Position numbers and translations under genes: made by a program
Source of the DNA: Pseudorhodoferax sp. Leaf267
GTDB lineage: Bacteria > Pseudomonadota > Gammaproteobacteria > Burkholderiales > Burkholderiaceae_C
DNA: 64,000 nucleotides
Direction: 5' to 3'
Assembly (NCBI RefSeq): GCF_001422405.1
Contig: NZ_LMMV01000022.1
Location: forward strand, 176,628 to 240,627
Shown: one piece after another, positions 29,183 through 37,066 of the stretch
Position numbering within the stretch: position 1 is the first letter of the stretch
Layout: every line of letters begins with the position of its first letter
The notes under the pieces: generated by a model
Told to the model about the DNA's origin: nothing
The model's database searches: none
What the model saw: the letters and a program-made list of their open reading frames with translations, nothing else

Positions 29183-30424
29183 TCAGCGCTGCGCCATGGT
29201 CGGAATCCTGGAGAACGGGATGTCCTGGTCCGCCTGCATGTCGCCCGGCAGGCCCAGCACGCGCTCGGCGATGACGTTGCGCACGATCTCGTCGGTGCCG
29301 CCGCCTACGCGCTTGCTCGGCGCATCCAGGAAGGCCTGCTGCAGCCAGCCTGACTCGGGCGCCAGCGACGCGTCCATGACGGCGCCGCCCGCGCCCAGCA
29401 GGTCGAGCACGAAGTCCACGCTGTCTTGCAGCAGCTGCGGCGTGACGGCCTTGCACACGTCGGCCTCGGGGCCTGGCGCCTGGCCGCGCGACAGCGCGGT
29501 CATGACGCGCTTGCGCGTGTGGCGCACGCCCTCGGTGCGCACGTGCAGCTCGGCAAGGCGGCGGCGTGCGGCCGGGTCGGCCAGCAATTTGCGGCCATTG
29601 GCGCCGCTCGTGGCGGTGCACAGCGTGCGCAGGTCGCCGACGTCGGGGCGGAACACATTGCTCACGGCCAGCCGCGCGTGCGACAGCGCGGTCAGCGTGA
29701 CGCCCCAGCCGCCGCCCACGGCGCCCAAGCGCTGGCTGTCGGGCACCCGCACGTCGCTGAGGAACACCTCGCCGAAGCTGCGATCGCCGCTGGCCTGCTG
29801 GATGGGCCGCACCAGGACGCCGGGCGACTGCATGTCGATGAAGAAGGCCGTGAGGCCGGCCTGCTTGGGCACGTCGGGGTCGGTGCGCGCGATCAGCAGG
29901 CCGAATCGGGCCAGGTGCGCGCGCGAGGTCCAGATCTTGTGGCCGTCCACGCGCCAGCCGTCGCCGTCGCGCCGCGCGCGGGTGCGCAGGCCGGCCACGT
30001 CGGAGCCGGCGCCGGGTTCGGAGAACAGCTGGCACCACATCTCCTCGCCGCGCAGCGCGGGCGGCACATGGCGCGCCAGCTGCGCCTCGCTGCCGTAGGC
30101 CAGCAGCGTCGGGATGCACATGCCCACGGTCACGTCGTACACGCCATGCGGCACGTCGTGGCGGGCCTCCTCGTCCAGGTAGATGACCTGCTCGATAGCG
30201 CTCGCCTCGCGCCCGCCCCAGCGGCGCGGCCAGGCCAGTGCAGCGAAGCCGTGCGCGGCCTTCACCGCCTGCCACTCGCGGGCGCGGGCGGTCATCTCCT
30301 CGGTGGCACAGGCGCGGGTGTGGCGGCCGGTGCCGCCGTTCCGGTCGTGCGGCGCATGCGCCTGCAGGAAGGCGCGGGCCTGGGCACGGAAGGCGGCCTC
30401 GGCGGGGGTGTCGTCGAAATCCAT
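29183..30424 (-). CDS. Acyl-CoA dehydrogenase (large partner of an adjacent pair)
   Basis: A 413-aa flavoprotein acyl-CoA dehydrogenase. It has the FAD/substrate motif [14 protein letters not shown] (around 130), VDGHKIWTS, and the C-terminal GGGTDEIVRNVIAERVLGLPGD. There is no Glu in the IYEGT position, so the catalytic base must lie elsewhere, as in FadE-type and isovaleryl-CoA dehydrogenases. It lies 92 bp downstream of a second, divergent acyl-CoA dehydrogenase on the same strand. This arrangement matches alpha2beta2 heteromeric acyl-CoA dehydrogenases that act on bulky ring- or steroid-derived CoA esters. Confidence 0.88.
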   Translation of the reverse strand: MDFDDTPAEAAFRAQARAFLQAHAPHDRNGGTGRHTRACATEEMTARAREWQAVKAAHGFAALAWPRRWGGREASAIEQVIYLDEEARHDVPHGVYDVTVGMCIPTLLAYGSEAQLARHVPPALRGEEMWCQLFSEPGAGSDVAGLRTRARRDGDGWRVDGHKIWTSRAHLARFGLLIARTDPDVPKQAGLTAFFIDMQSPGVLVRPIQQASGDRSFGEVFLSDVRVPDSQRLGAVGGGWGVTLTALSHARLAVSNVFRPDVGDLRTLCTATSGANGRKLLADPAARRRLAELHVRTEGVRHTRKRVMTALSRGQAPGPEADVCKAVTPQLLQDSVDFVLDLLGAGGAVMDASLAPESGWLQQAFLDAPSKRVGGGTDEIVRNVIAERVLGLPGDMQADQDIPFSRIPTMAQR

Positions 30425-30516
30425 GTCAATGAAGCTCGGCCGCCCGAAGGCATTGACGCGTCCCCTCGTGGGGCAGCGGGCCGCGCACAGCGGGCAAGCG
30501 TGGGGGTGGGGTCATG

Positions 30517-31644
30517 TCAGTTCTTGCGCTGTGGGGCGGTTTTGGCGAGCTGCTGCGCCAGCCGGTCTTTCCAGGCACCCAGGCCGCCCAGGGCCAGGCC
30601 CAGGTGGCGGCCACGGCGCAGGTACAGGTGGCAGTCGGCCTCCCAGGTCACGCCCAGGCCGCCGTGGGTCTGGATGTTCTCCTTGGCCGCGAGCAGGTAG
30701 GCCTCGCTGGCGCTGATGCGCGCGGCGGCGGCCGCCTGGGGCAGCTCGGGCGCATCGTGGGCCAGCGCCCAGGCCGCGAAGTAGGCGTTGGAGCGCGCCA
30801 ATTCCAGCGCGATGTAGACGTCGGCCAGCTTGTGCTTGATGGCCTGGAACGAGCCGATCGGCCGGCCGAAGGCGTAGCGCGTCTTCGCGTACGCGACCGC
30901 CATGTCCAGGCAGGCCTGGGCGCCGCCGATCTGCTCGAAGGCCATGGGCACGGCGGCGCGGGCGAGCATGCGCTCCAGCGCAGCGGGGCCGTGCGGCTGC
31001 GTGCCCAGGCGTTCGGCCGGGGCACGGTCGAACACCAGCTGCGCCAGTTCGCGCGAGGGGTCGATGCCGGCCAGCGCGGCGCGCTGCACGCCAGGGTGGT
31101 CCAGCCGCACCAGGAACAGCGCTGCCTCGCCGCCGGCATCGTGGTCCCATGCGACGACCACGGCCCTTTGCGCGGCCAGGCCGTCGACCACGGGCCATTT
31201 GCGGCCGCTGAGGCGGCCACCCCGCACGCGGCAGGCCAGTGTGTCGGCATGCGTTTCGCCGAGGCCCTCGGCCAGCGCCAGCGTGCCGACCAGGCGGCCC
31301 GCGGCCACGGCCGAGAGTTGCTCGCTGCGCTGCTGCGGCGTTCCCAGCTGGGCCACGGCGTCGGCGAACAGGTAGACGGTGGACGCGAAGGGCACGGCCG
31401 CCAGCGCATGGCCCAGCTCCTGCGCGAGCATGCACAGCGCCTCGACGCCGGCCTGCGCTCCGCCATCGTCGGTGCCGATGTTCACGCCCAGCCAGCCCAG
31501 CTCGCCCATGGTCTGCCACAGCGCCTGGTCGTGGCCGCCACAGTCCAGCAGCTGGCGGGCGGCGGCGCGGGCCTGCCGGCGCTGCAGCAGCGTGCGCGCC
31601 TCCTCGCCGATGGCGCGGGCGTCGTCCGAGATCTCGAAATTCAT
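30517..31644 (-). CDS. Acyl-CoA dehydrogenase (small partner of the pair)
   Basis: A 375-aa acyl-CoA dehydrogenase-fold protein. The core is recognisable (RYAFGRPIGSFQAIKHKLAD, then QTHGGLGVTWEADCHLY), but the middle FAD-binding motifs are weak and the C-terminal GT-EI segment is missing. This is typical of the partner subunit in heteromeric enzymes rather than a self-sufficient homotetramer. ATG 31644 begins the conserved MNFEISDDAR start; the longer open frame upstream is a shadow. Probably forms one enzyme with the product of 29183-30424. Confidence 0.85.
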   Translation of the reverse strand: MNFEISDDARAIGEEARTLLQRRQARAAARQLLDCGGHDQALWQTMGELGWLGVNIGTDDGGAQAGVEALCMLAQELGHALAAVPFASTVYLFADAVAQLGTPQQRSEQLSAVAAGRLVGTLALAEGLGETHADTLACRVRGGRLSGRKWPVVDGLAAQRAVVVAWDHDAGGEAALFLVRLDHPGVQRAALAGIDPSRELAQLVFDRAPAERLGTQPHGPAALERMLARAAVPMAFEQIGGAQACLDMAVAYAKTRYAFGRPIGSFQAIKHKLADVYIALELARSNAYFAAWALAHDAPELPQAAAAARISASEAYLLAAKENIQTHGGLGVTWEADCHLYLRRGRHLGLALGGLGAWKDRLAQQLAKTAPQRKN

Positions 31645-31793
31645 GGGGTCCGTCCTGCGGCGCACAGTGGGTCGCGCTGCGTGCCTGCGACTGTCCGCTC
31701 GCGGGGTGCGGACGGTGGCGGCGAGTATTGCGGTCGCCCGCGCTGCGGGCCAGCGATGAAAGGTGGGGCGCAGGCGCAGGCTTGCTCGCGCGC

Positions 31794-32954
31794 TCACCAG
31801 GCTTGCTCGAGCAGCTCCACGAGCGGCTCCGCATGGCGCACCGGCCGCGGGCTGTCGTGGATGCACCAGTCCTTGAGCGCCATCCGCGCGATGGCGGCGA
31901 ACGCGTCCTGCGGCACAGGCAGATCGCGCAGTCGCTGCGGCACGCCCAGCGGCTCCAGCACGGCCTGCAGCACGGCGCAGACGGCCTGCAACGGATCGGC
32001 GCGTGCCGGCAGCGCCAGCGCCACGGCCAGCCGCTCCAGTCCCGGCGCGATGGCCTGGGCGTCGAAGCGCAGCACGTGCGGCAGCACCACCGCGTTGACC
32101 AGGCCGTTCTCGGTGCCGTGGCGCGCGCCGATGGCATGGCCCAGCACCGATATCAGGCCCGAGGCGCTGTGCTCGGCGCCACGGCCACACAGCACGGCGG
32201 CCAGCAGCAGCGCGCTGCGCATGTCCGGCCCGTCGTCGCGCGCGATCGCCGGCAGGTGCAGCGCCAGCAGGCGCACGCACTGCATCAGATCGGCATGCGC
32301 CAGCGCGTCGCCGACCGGCGAGACCAGCGCCTCCACCGCCATCGCCAGCGTGTTCAGGCTGGCACTGATCGCCAGCGCACGCGGTGCCGACAGCAGCAGC
32401 TGCGGGTCGGCGAAAACGGCCTGCGCGCGCGTCTTGGGATCGAACAGCGCCAGCCGCTCGCCGCGCACCGGGTCGAACACGGTGCTGCCGGCCTGCACGG
32501 CGGCGGTGCTCGGCGTGGTGGGCACCACGAACTGCGGCAGCTTGGCCGCAAGCAGCCGCGGTCTGTGCAGTCGGCCGTCGACGGTGCGGGTGCACAGCCG
32601 GCTGGCCGGCTGCTGCTCGGCCAGCAGGATGCTCGCGGCGCGCGCGGTCACGATGGCCGAGCCGCCGCCGACGGCGACGACGGCATCGGCCCGCAGCCGG
32701 CGCATCGCCTCGGCCGCGGCCTGGACATCGGGCACCGGGCTGTGCGCGCGCACCTGGTCGAACACGCCCGCGCGTTGCGGACCGCAGGCGGCGAGCACGC
32801 GGTCGAGCAGCCCGGGCTGGCGCGCCAGCGAGCCGCCGCAGACCACCACAGGCCGTGTGCAGCCCAGGCGCTGCAGCTCGCGCCCGAGCCGGCCGAGCGC
32901 GTCCTCGCCGTGGAACAGGCGCAGCGGTGCCGCGATGTGCTGGAAGGTTTGCAT
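31794..32954 (-). CDS. Iron-ADH/maleylacetate reductase-like dehydrogenase with altered metal site
   Basis: A 386-aa member of the iron-containing alcohol dehydrogenase superfamily: NAD-binding VAVGGGSA near residue 88, VVPTTPSTAA, and the GHAIGARHGTENGLVNAVVLP region. The first two metal ligands of classic enzymes (Asp and His in DALTHAIE) are replaced: the equivalent segment reads NTLAMAVE. The two later His residues remain. Metal-independent maleylacetate reductases show similar losses. ATG 32954 is chosen, since GGGGA lies upstream; a TTG five codons earlier is less likely. Confidence 0.78.
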   Translation of the reverse strand: MQTFQHIAAPLRLFHGEDALGRLGRELQRLGCTRPVVVCGGSLARQPGLLDRVLAACGPQRAGVFDQVRAHSPVPDVQAAAEAMRRLRADAVVAVGGGSAIVTARAASILLAEQQPASRLCTRTVDGRLHRPRLLAAKLPQFVVPTTPSTAAVQAGSTVFDPVRGERLALFDPKTRAQAVFADPQLLLSAPRALAISASLNTLAMAVEALVSPVGDALAHADLMQCVRLLALHLPAIARDDGPDMRSALLLAAVLCGRGAEHSASGLISVLGHAIGARHGTENGLVNAVVLPHVLRFDAQAIAPGLERLAVALALPARADPLQAVCAVLQAVLEPLGVPQRLRDLPVPQDAFAAIARMALKDWCIHDSPRPVRHAEPLVELLEQAW

Positions 32955-33023
32955 GGATGCTGTCCCCAAAAAAAGCGGCCGACCTGCAGCCGCGCAACCC
33001 CTTGGCGTACGGATGGACAGGTG

Positions 33024-33989
33024 CTACGGCGCGCCGGGCACGATGCCGGCCTGCTGCACCAGCCGGCGCCACTTCGCCAGGTCGGCGCGCGCGTTGGCCG
33101 CCAACTCGGCCGGCGGTACCGGCCAGGGCACCAGCCCGCCCTCGGCGAACCGGGCCTGGATGGCCGGGTCTGACAGCGCGGCCGTGAACAGGGTGTTCAG
33201 GGCCTGCACCACCGGCTGCGGCGTGCCGCGCGGCGCGACCAGCGAGGTCCACGCGAAGAACGAGTAGCCCCGCAGCGTCTCGTCGATGGGCGCGGCGTCC
33301 GGGTACAGCGGATCGCGCTTGCGCGCGCTGGTGCCCAGCACGCGGGCCTGCCCGCTGTCGACCAGGGGCCGGGTGGTCATGGTGCCGTTGAACATCATGT
33401 CGATGCGGCCGGCGGCCAGGTCGTGCGCCGCCTTGGCCACGCCCTGGTAGGGCACGTGCAGTAGGTCGATGCCGGCCATGGACTTGAACAGCTCGCCGGC
33501 CATGCGCCCGGACTGGTTGCCCGAGCCGAAACTGAGCTGGCCGGGCCGGCTGCGCGCCAGCGCGATCAGCTCGGGCACGTTGTACACCGGCAGGTCCTTG
33601 CGCACGGCCAGCACATAGGCCACCAGCGACACCCCGACCACCGGGGCGAAGCTCTCCAGCGGGTCGTATGGCAGCTTTGCGTGCAGCGCCCCGGCCGCGG
33701 ACGACACGGTGGTGCCGCTGAACAGCAGCGTGGTGCCGTCCGGCGCGGCCTGAGCGACCTGCGTGGCGCCGATGATCATGTCGCCGCCCGGGCGGTTCTC
33801 CACGATCACGGTGCGCCCGCTCTGCTCGGTGACCTTGGCGGCCAGCAGGCGCGACAGCGTGTCGCCGCCCTGCCCCGGCGGGGACGGCACGACGATGCGG
33901 ATCGGTCGCTCGGGCAGTTCCGCCATGGCGTCGCCGGCCAGCGAAGGGGCCAGGGCCAGGGCACAGCGCAGGACATCGCGGCGTTGCAT
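33024..33989 (-). CDS. Bug-family periplasmic solute-binding receptor
   Basis: A 321-aa tripartite tricarboxylate (Bug) receptor. A signal peptide of about 22 residues leads into the typical start of the mature protein (PERPIRIVVPSPPGQGGDTLSR). ENRPGGDMIIGATQVAQ and VPYQGVAKAAHDLAAG are family landmarks. Bug proteins bind carboxylates or aromatic acids in the periplasm. No TctA/TctB membrane genes are nearby, as is usual in Burkholderiales, so it may be a sensor or an orphan receptor for the cluster's substrate. AAGGAG lies upstream of the ATG, 20 bp after the crotonase gene. Confidence 0.92.
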   Translation of the reverse strand: MQRRDVLRCALALAPSLAGDAMAELPERPIRIVVPSPPGQGGDTLSRLLAAKVTEQSGRTVIVENRPGGDMIIGATQVAQAAPDGTTLLFSGTTVSSAAGALHAKLPYDPLESFAPVVGVSLVAYVLAVRKDLPVYNVPELIALARSRPGQLSFGSGNQSGRMAGELFKSMAGIDLLHVPYQGVAKAAHDLAAGRIDMMFNGTMTTRPLVDSGQARVLGTSARKRDPLYPDAAPIDETLRGYSFFAWTSLVAPRGTPQPVVQALNTLFTAALSDPAIQARFAEGGLVPWPVPPAELAANARADLAKWRRLVQQAGIVPGAP

Positions 33990-34009
33990 GGGTCGGTAGT
34001 CTCCTTCTG

Positions 34010-34816
34010 TCAGCAGCCGACCCAACTGGGCCGGCGGCGCTCGTTGAACGCCGCCAGGCCTTCGCGGGCGTCGCGGGTCTGGATCATCGCGCCGATGTTC
34101 GATTCGGTGAAGGCCACCATCTGGTGGAAGCCCATGCCCTGGACCGCGCGCATGGCGTACTTGCCACGGCGCAGCGCGATGGGCGAGGCCGCCAGCAGGT
34201 CGTCCAGCAGCATGTCGACCGCGGCATCCAGTTCCGCGGCCGGCACCACCCGGTTCAGCAGGCCCAGCGACAGCGCGGTGGGCGCGTCGATCGGGCGGCC
34301 GGTCATGCACATCTCGTTGAGCCGGCGCGGCGGGATCAGGTCGCGCAGCATGGTCAGGACCTGCATCGGGAACAGGCCGATGCGCACCTCCGGCAGGCCG
34401 AAGCGCGCGTGATCGGCTGCCACCGCCAGGTCGCATAAGCCGAACAGGCCCATGCCGCCGGCCATGCAGACCCCGTTGATGCGGCCCACCAGCGGCACAT
34501 GGCAGCCGTGCACGGCACGCGCCAGGTCGGCCAGCGGCAGCGTCAGCCGGGCCGGATCGCTCTGGAACGGGGTGTCGCCCGGCGTCAGGTCGGCACCGGC
34601 GCAAAAGGCCTGCTCGCCCGCGCCGGTCAGCACGATGGCGCGCAGCGACGGGTCGGTGCCGGCTTCGCGCACGACGTGCGCCATCTGCAGCAGCACCGCG
34701 TCGGTCAGGGCATTGCGCCGCTCGGGGCGGTTGAGGGTCAACCAGAGCACGGCCTCGCGTCGCTCGACCAGCAGCTCGCCGTCGCTGGAATTCAAGGTGG
34801 GGGCGGACAGGGACAC
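34010..34816 (-). CDS. Crotonase-family enoyl-CoA hydratase/isomerase
   Basis: A 268-aa crotonase-fold protein. CAGADL (about residue 72) forms part of the CoA oxyanion hole. Of the two hydratase glutamates, the one in GLPEVRIGLFP is present. The other is missing: the segment reads AGGMGLFGLCD where hydratases have GGGCELAM. So an isomerase, hydrolase or other crotonase reaction is as likely as hydration. GTG start at 34816. A divergent promoter region separates it from the MaoC gene. Confidence 0.87.
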   Translation of the reverse strand: MSLSAPTLNSSDGELLVERREAVLWLTLNRPERRNALTDAVLLQMAHVVREAGTDPSLRAIVLTGAGEQAFCAGADLTPGDTPFQSDPARLTLPLADLARAVHGCHVPLVGRINGVCMAGGMGLFGLCDLAVAADHARFGLPEVRIGLFPMQVLTMLRDLIPPRRLNEMCMTGRPIDAPTALSLGLLNRVVPAAELDAAVDMLLDDLLAASPIALRRGKYAMRAVQGMGFHQMVAFTESNIGAMIQTRDAREGLAAFNERRRPSWVGC

Positions 34817-34845
34817 GCGGGCACTCCGGCTAAACGGTTGCCACC

Positions 34846-34874
34846 ACTGTAGTCATGTATAGTTGTACCGTCAA
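34846..34874 (-). promoter_or_regulatory. Sigma-70 promoter of the crotonase gene, overlapping a divergent one
   Basis: Minus strand -35 TTGACG (34874-34869), 17-bp spacer, -10 TACAGT (34851-34846). On the plus strand, TATAGT at 34858-34863 could be the -10 of the MaoC gene. The two promoters would overlap face to face, so one bound regulator could control both directions. Confidence 0.6.
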
Positions 34875-34907
34875 TAGAACTTGTGACGGATCCTCAGGAG
34901 GCAGCGG

Positions 34908-35972
34908 ATGGCCAACGCAGAAGACGGCGCCTGGGGCACGTTGCAGGGCATGGTGGGCAAGGACTTCTCGCCCACGGCGGTGATGGGCGTCGACCGCATC
35001 GAGGCCGGCGCGATCCGCCGCTACCTGGAGCCGCTGGAGTTCGACTGCGCGCTGCACCACGACGCCGCGTTTGCGCGCCGCCATGGCTTTGCCGACGTGA
35101 CCGCGCCCTACACCAGCCTGTCCACCTTCTGCATGCCGGCCTTGTGGCGCCCTGGCGAGCGGTTGTGGACCACGGCCGGGCGCGACGCCCTGCCGCCATG
35201 GCTGGCCGACGGCCTGCAGCGCCAGCCTGGGCTGCCGCGGGAGGCGACGCAGTATTTCGTGACCGATGTGGACACCGACTTCCTGCGCCCCGTGCTGGCC
35301 GGCGAGCGCGTGGGGCGGCGCGGCCGGCGCCTGCTGTCCTGCACGCCCAAGCAGACCTCGGTCGGGCGCGGCGCCTTCCTGGTGTTCGAGTCGGACACCA
35401 TCGACGCGCACGGCGAGGTGGTGGCGCGGCACCGGCGCGGGCTGTTCCACTACGCGCCGCAGCCGGGGCCGGCGGGCGAACGGCCTGCGGCCAGCGCGGC
35501 GCCTGCGGAGCCGGCGACACCGCCGCAGCCACCGGCCGCGCCGCCAGACTGCTGGGAGGCCGTCGCGGCCGGCGACTTGCTGCCACCGCATTCCTTCCCG
35601 CTGACGGTGCACCGCCTGGTCGTGGCGGCCGGCGCCAACCGCGACTTCAATCCACTGCACCACAACAGCGCCTACGCCCAGGCCAGCGGCGCGCCCGAGA
35701 TGTACGCCAACAACTTCTTCCTACAAGGCATGTGGGAGAAAACGGTGCGCGCCTGGATCGGCCCGGCCGGCACGCTGCGCGCACTGAACGGCTTTCGCAT
35801 GCGGGTGTTCAGCACCGTGGGGCAGACGGTGGTGGTGCGTGGGCGCGTGCTGCGCACCTGGCGCGACGGCGATGCCGGCTGCGTGGAGATCGCGCTGTGG
35901 TCCGAGACGGCCCACGGCACCACTGTCGGCCCGGGCCGCGTGGTGGCCACAGTGCCGCTGCGCCAGCCTTGA
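34908..35972 (+). CDS. MaoC-like hydratase, fused double hot-dog
   Basis: A 354-aa protein with two hot-dog domains: an N-terminal FAS1-type dehydratase-like domain (about 10-175) and a C-terminal MaoC domain (about 225-350). A Pro/Ala-rich linker (about 183-215) joins them. The hydratase motif appears in the C-terminal half as NRDFNPLHHNSAYAQ, with Asp and His as likely catalytic residues. Such two-domain MaoC proteins hydrate enoyl-CoA esters with bulky chains or mesaconyl-type substrates. AGGAGG lies seven bases before the ATG. Confidence 0.85.
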   Translation: MANAEDGAWGTLQGMVGKDFSPTAVMGVDRIEAGAIRRYLEPLEFDCALHHDAAFARRHGFADVTAPYTSLSTFCMPALWRPGERLWTTAGRDALPPWLADGLQRQPGLPREATQYFVTDVDTDFLRPVLAGERVGRRGRRLLSCTPKQTSVGRGAFLVFESDTIDAHGEVVARHRRGLFHYAPQPGPAGERPAASAAPAEPATPPQPPAAPPDCWEAVAAGDLLPPHSFPLTVHRLVVAAGANRDFNPLHHNSAYAQASGAPEMYANNFFLQGMWEKTVRAWIGPAGTLRALNGFRMRVFSTVGQTVVVRGRVLRTWRDGDAGCVEIALWSETAHGTTVGPGRVVATVPLRQP

Positions 35973-36021
35973 GCGGCCATAGACTGTAGCCCTGACCCCA
36001 CCCGCAACAGTCGAGGCGCCC

Positions 36022-36825
36022 ATGCCCACGTCCACCGCCATCCACCCTGCCCCGGCCGCCGGTGGCGCCCGTGCGCCGCGGCGCACCCCGCGGTTCACCG
36101 CGGGCCCCACCACGCTGTACGCGCAGCTGGCCAGCGTGCTGCGTGGCCACATCGCCAGTGGCGAATGGCCGCCGGACTCGGACATCCCCAGCATCGACGA
36201 GCTATGCGCGCAGTACGGGCTGGGCCGCATCACGGTGCGCCAGGCGCTGCAGATCCTGGCCGCCGAGGGACTGGTGTCCAGCCAGCGCGGGCGGCGCACC
36301 TTCGTCACCTATTCGCGCGACCAGCTCGAGGCCGCACCGCTGTTTCCCACCTTCGCGGCCGTGGGGGTGCAGACGCCGGAGTACGGCGTGAAGATCCTGT
36401 CGCACACACGCACGGATGAACTGCCGCCTGCGCGCTGGGACCTGGGCCGCTCGGCCGGCCCCTACATGTTGGTGCGCAAGCTCGACCAGAGCAGCGGCCA
36501 GCCCTACGGCCTGTCGGGCATCTACGTAGCCGAGGACATCTACAAGCGCTTTCCCAAAGGCGCAGAGAACCGCTCCAAGCTGGTGCGCCTGCTGGTCAAG
36601 TACGCCAAGGTGCCGGTGACCCTGGCACGCGAGCGCGTGCGCGTGGCCGCGGCCGATTTCGCCGAGGCCGAGGGCCTGGGCTGTGCCATGGCCATGCCGG
36701 TGGCCCGCGTCGAGCGCGTGTTCTGCGACGCCGATGGCCGCGTCGTCTACTACAGCAACACCGCCTACCGCGGCGACCGCTATGGGCTGGAGCGCGACAT
36801 TTCCGAGTACCTGCATCGCGTGTAG
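36022..36825 (+). CDS. GntR-family regulator, HutC/UTRA type
   Basis: A 267-aa regulator. A winged HTH (about 32-100; IPSIDELCAQYGLGRITVRQAL) is followed by a UTRA ligand-binding domain (about 115-262). It stands 50 bp after the MaoC gene and 110 bp before the small-ORF/CoA-transferase operon, so it is the likely local regulator with an acyl-CoA or carboxylate ligand. The N-terminal 28 residues are Pro/Ala-rich and disordered. Confidence 0.9.
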   Translation: MPTSTAIHPAPAAGGARAPRRTPRFTAGPTTLYAQLASVLRGHIASGEWPPDSDIPSIDELCAQYGLGRITVRQALQILAAEGLVSSQRGRRTFVTYSRDQLEAAPLFPTFAAVGVQTPEYGVKILSHTRTDELPPARWDLGRSAGPYMLVRKLDQSSGQPYGLSGIYVAEDIYKRFPKGAENRSKLVRLLVKYAKVPVTLARERVRVAAADFAEAEGLGCAMAMPVARVERVFCDADGRVVYYSNTAYRGDRYGLERDISEYLHRV

Positions 36826-36851
36826 TCGGTCAGACACCGACATCCTGTCGC

Positions 36852-36908
36852 TTGACGCTGCCAGGTGGCTTTCTACGATCGATCGGACTATTCAGAGGAC
36901 GTGCGTCC
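36852..36908 (+). promoter_or_regulatory. Promoter and candidate operator of the CoA-transferase operon
   Basis: -35 TTGACG (36852-36857), 16-bp spacer, -10 TACGAT (36874-36879). About 17 bp downstream is the palindrome GGACG-TG-CGTCC (36897-36908), nested between GACTA and TAGTC arms. The placement across the transcript start suggests a repressor site, perhaps for the GntR protein encoded just upstream. Confidence 0.5.
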
Positions 36909-36934
36909 GGTAGTCACATGATCGGAGAGTCGAC

Positions 36935-37066
36935 GTGCCATCCCAACCACTCCTGCTGCTGCGCGCCAAGAGCTTCGCGCAGGTGCTGCCGGCGCACCCG
37001 GGTCGCATCCCGCCGGCCTGGCGGGCCGATATCGACGCCGGCCGTCCGGCGCAGGTGGCCCCGTGA
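36935..37066 (+). CDS. Small leader-like protein before the CoA-transferase
   Basis: A 43-aa open frame with GTG start, preceded by GGAGAG at five bases, whose stop TGA overlaps the GTG start of the CoA-transferase gene (GTGA). The product has a hydrophobic start (QPLLLLRAKSF) and a Pro/Arg-rich remainder. I do not recognise a family. Good ribosome binding and overlap make it credible as a real, translationally coupled small protein. It may alternatively be the remnant of a longer gene. Confidence 0.5.
   Translation: MPSQPLLLLRAKSFAQVLPAHPGRIPPAWRADIDAGRPAQVAP

Noticed and set aside
30517-33252. 911-codon minus frame spanning two genes as a fusion protein
   Set aside because: Only the last 375 codons match an acyl-CoA dehydrogenase; upstream part is a different frame over the iron-ADH gene, which is better supported.
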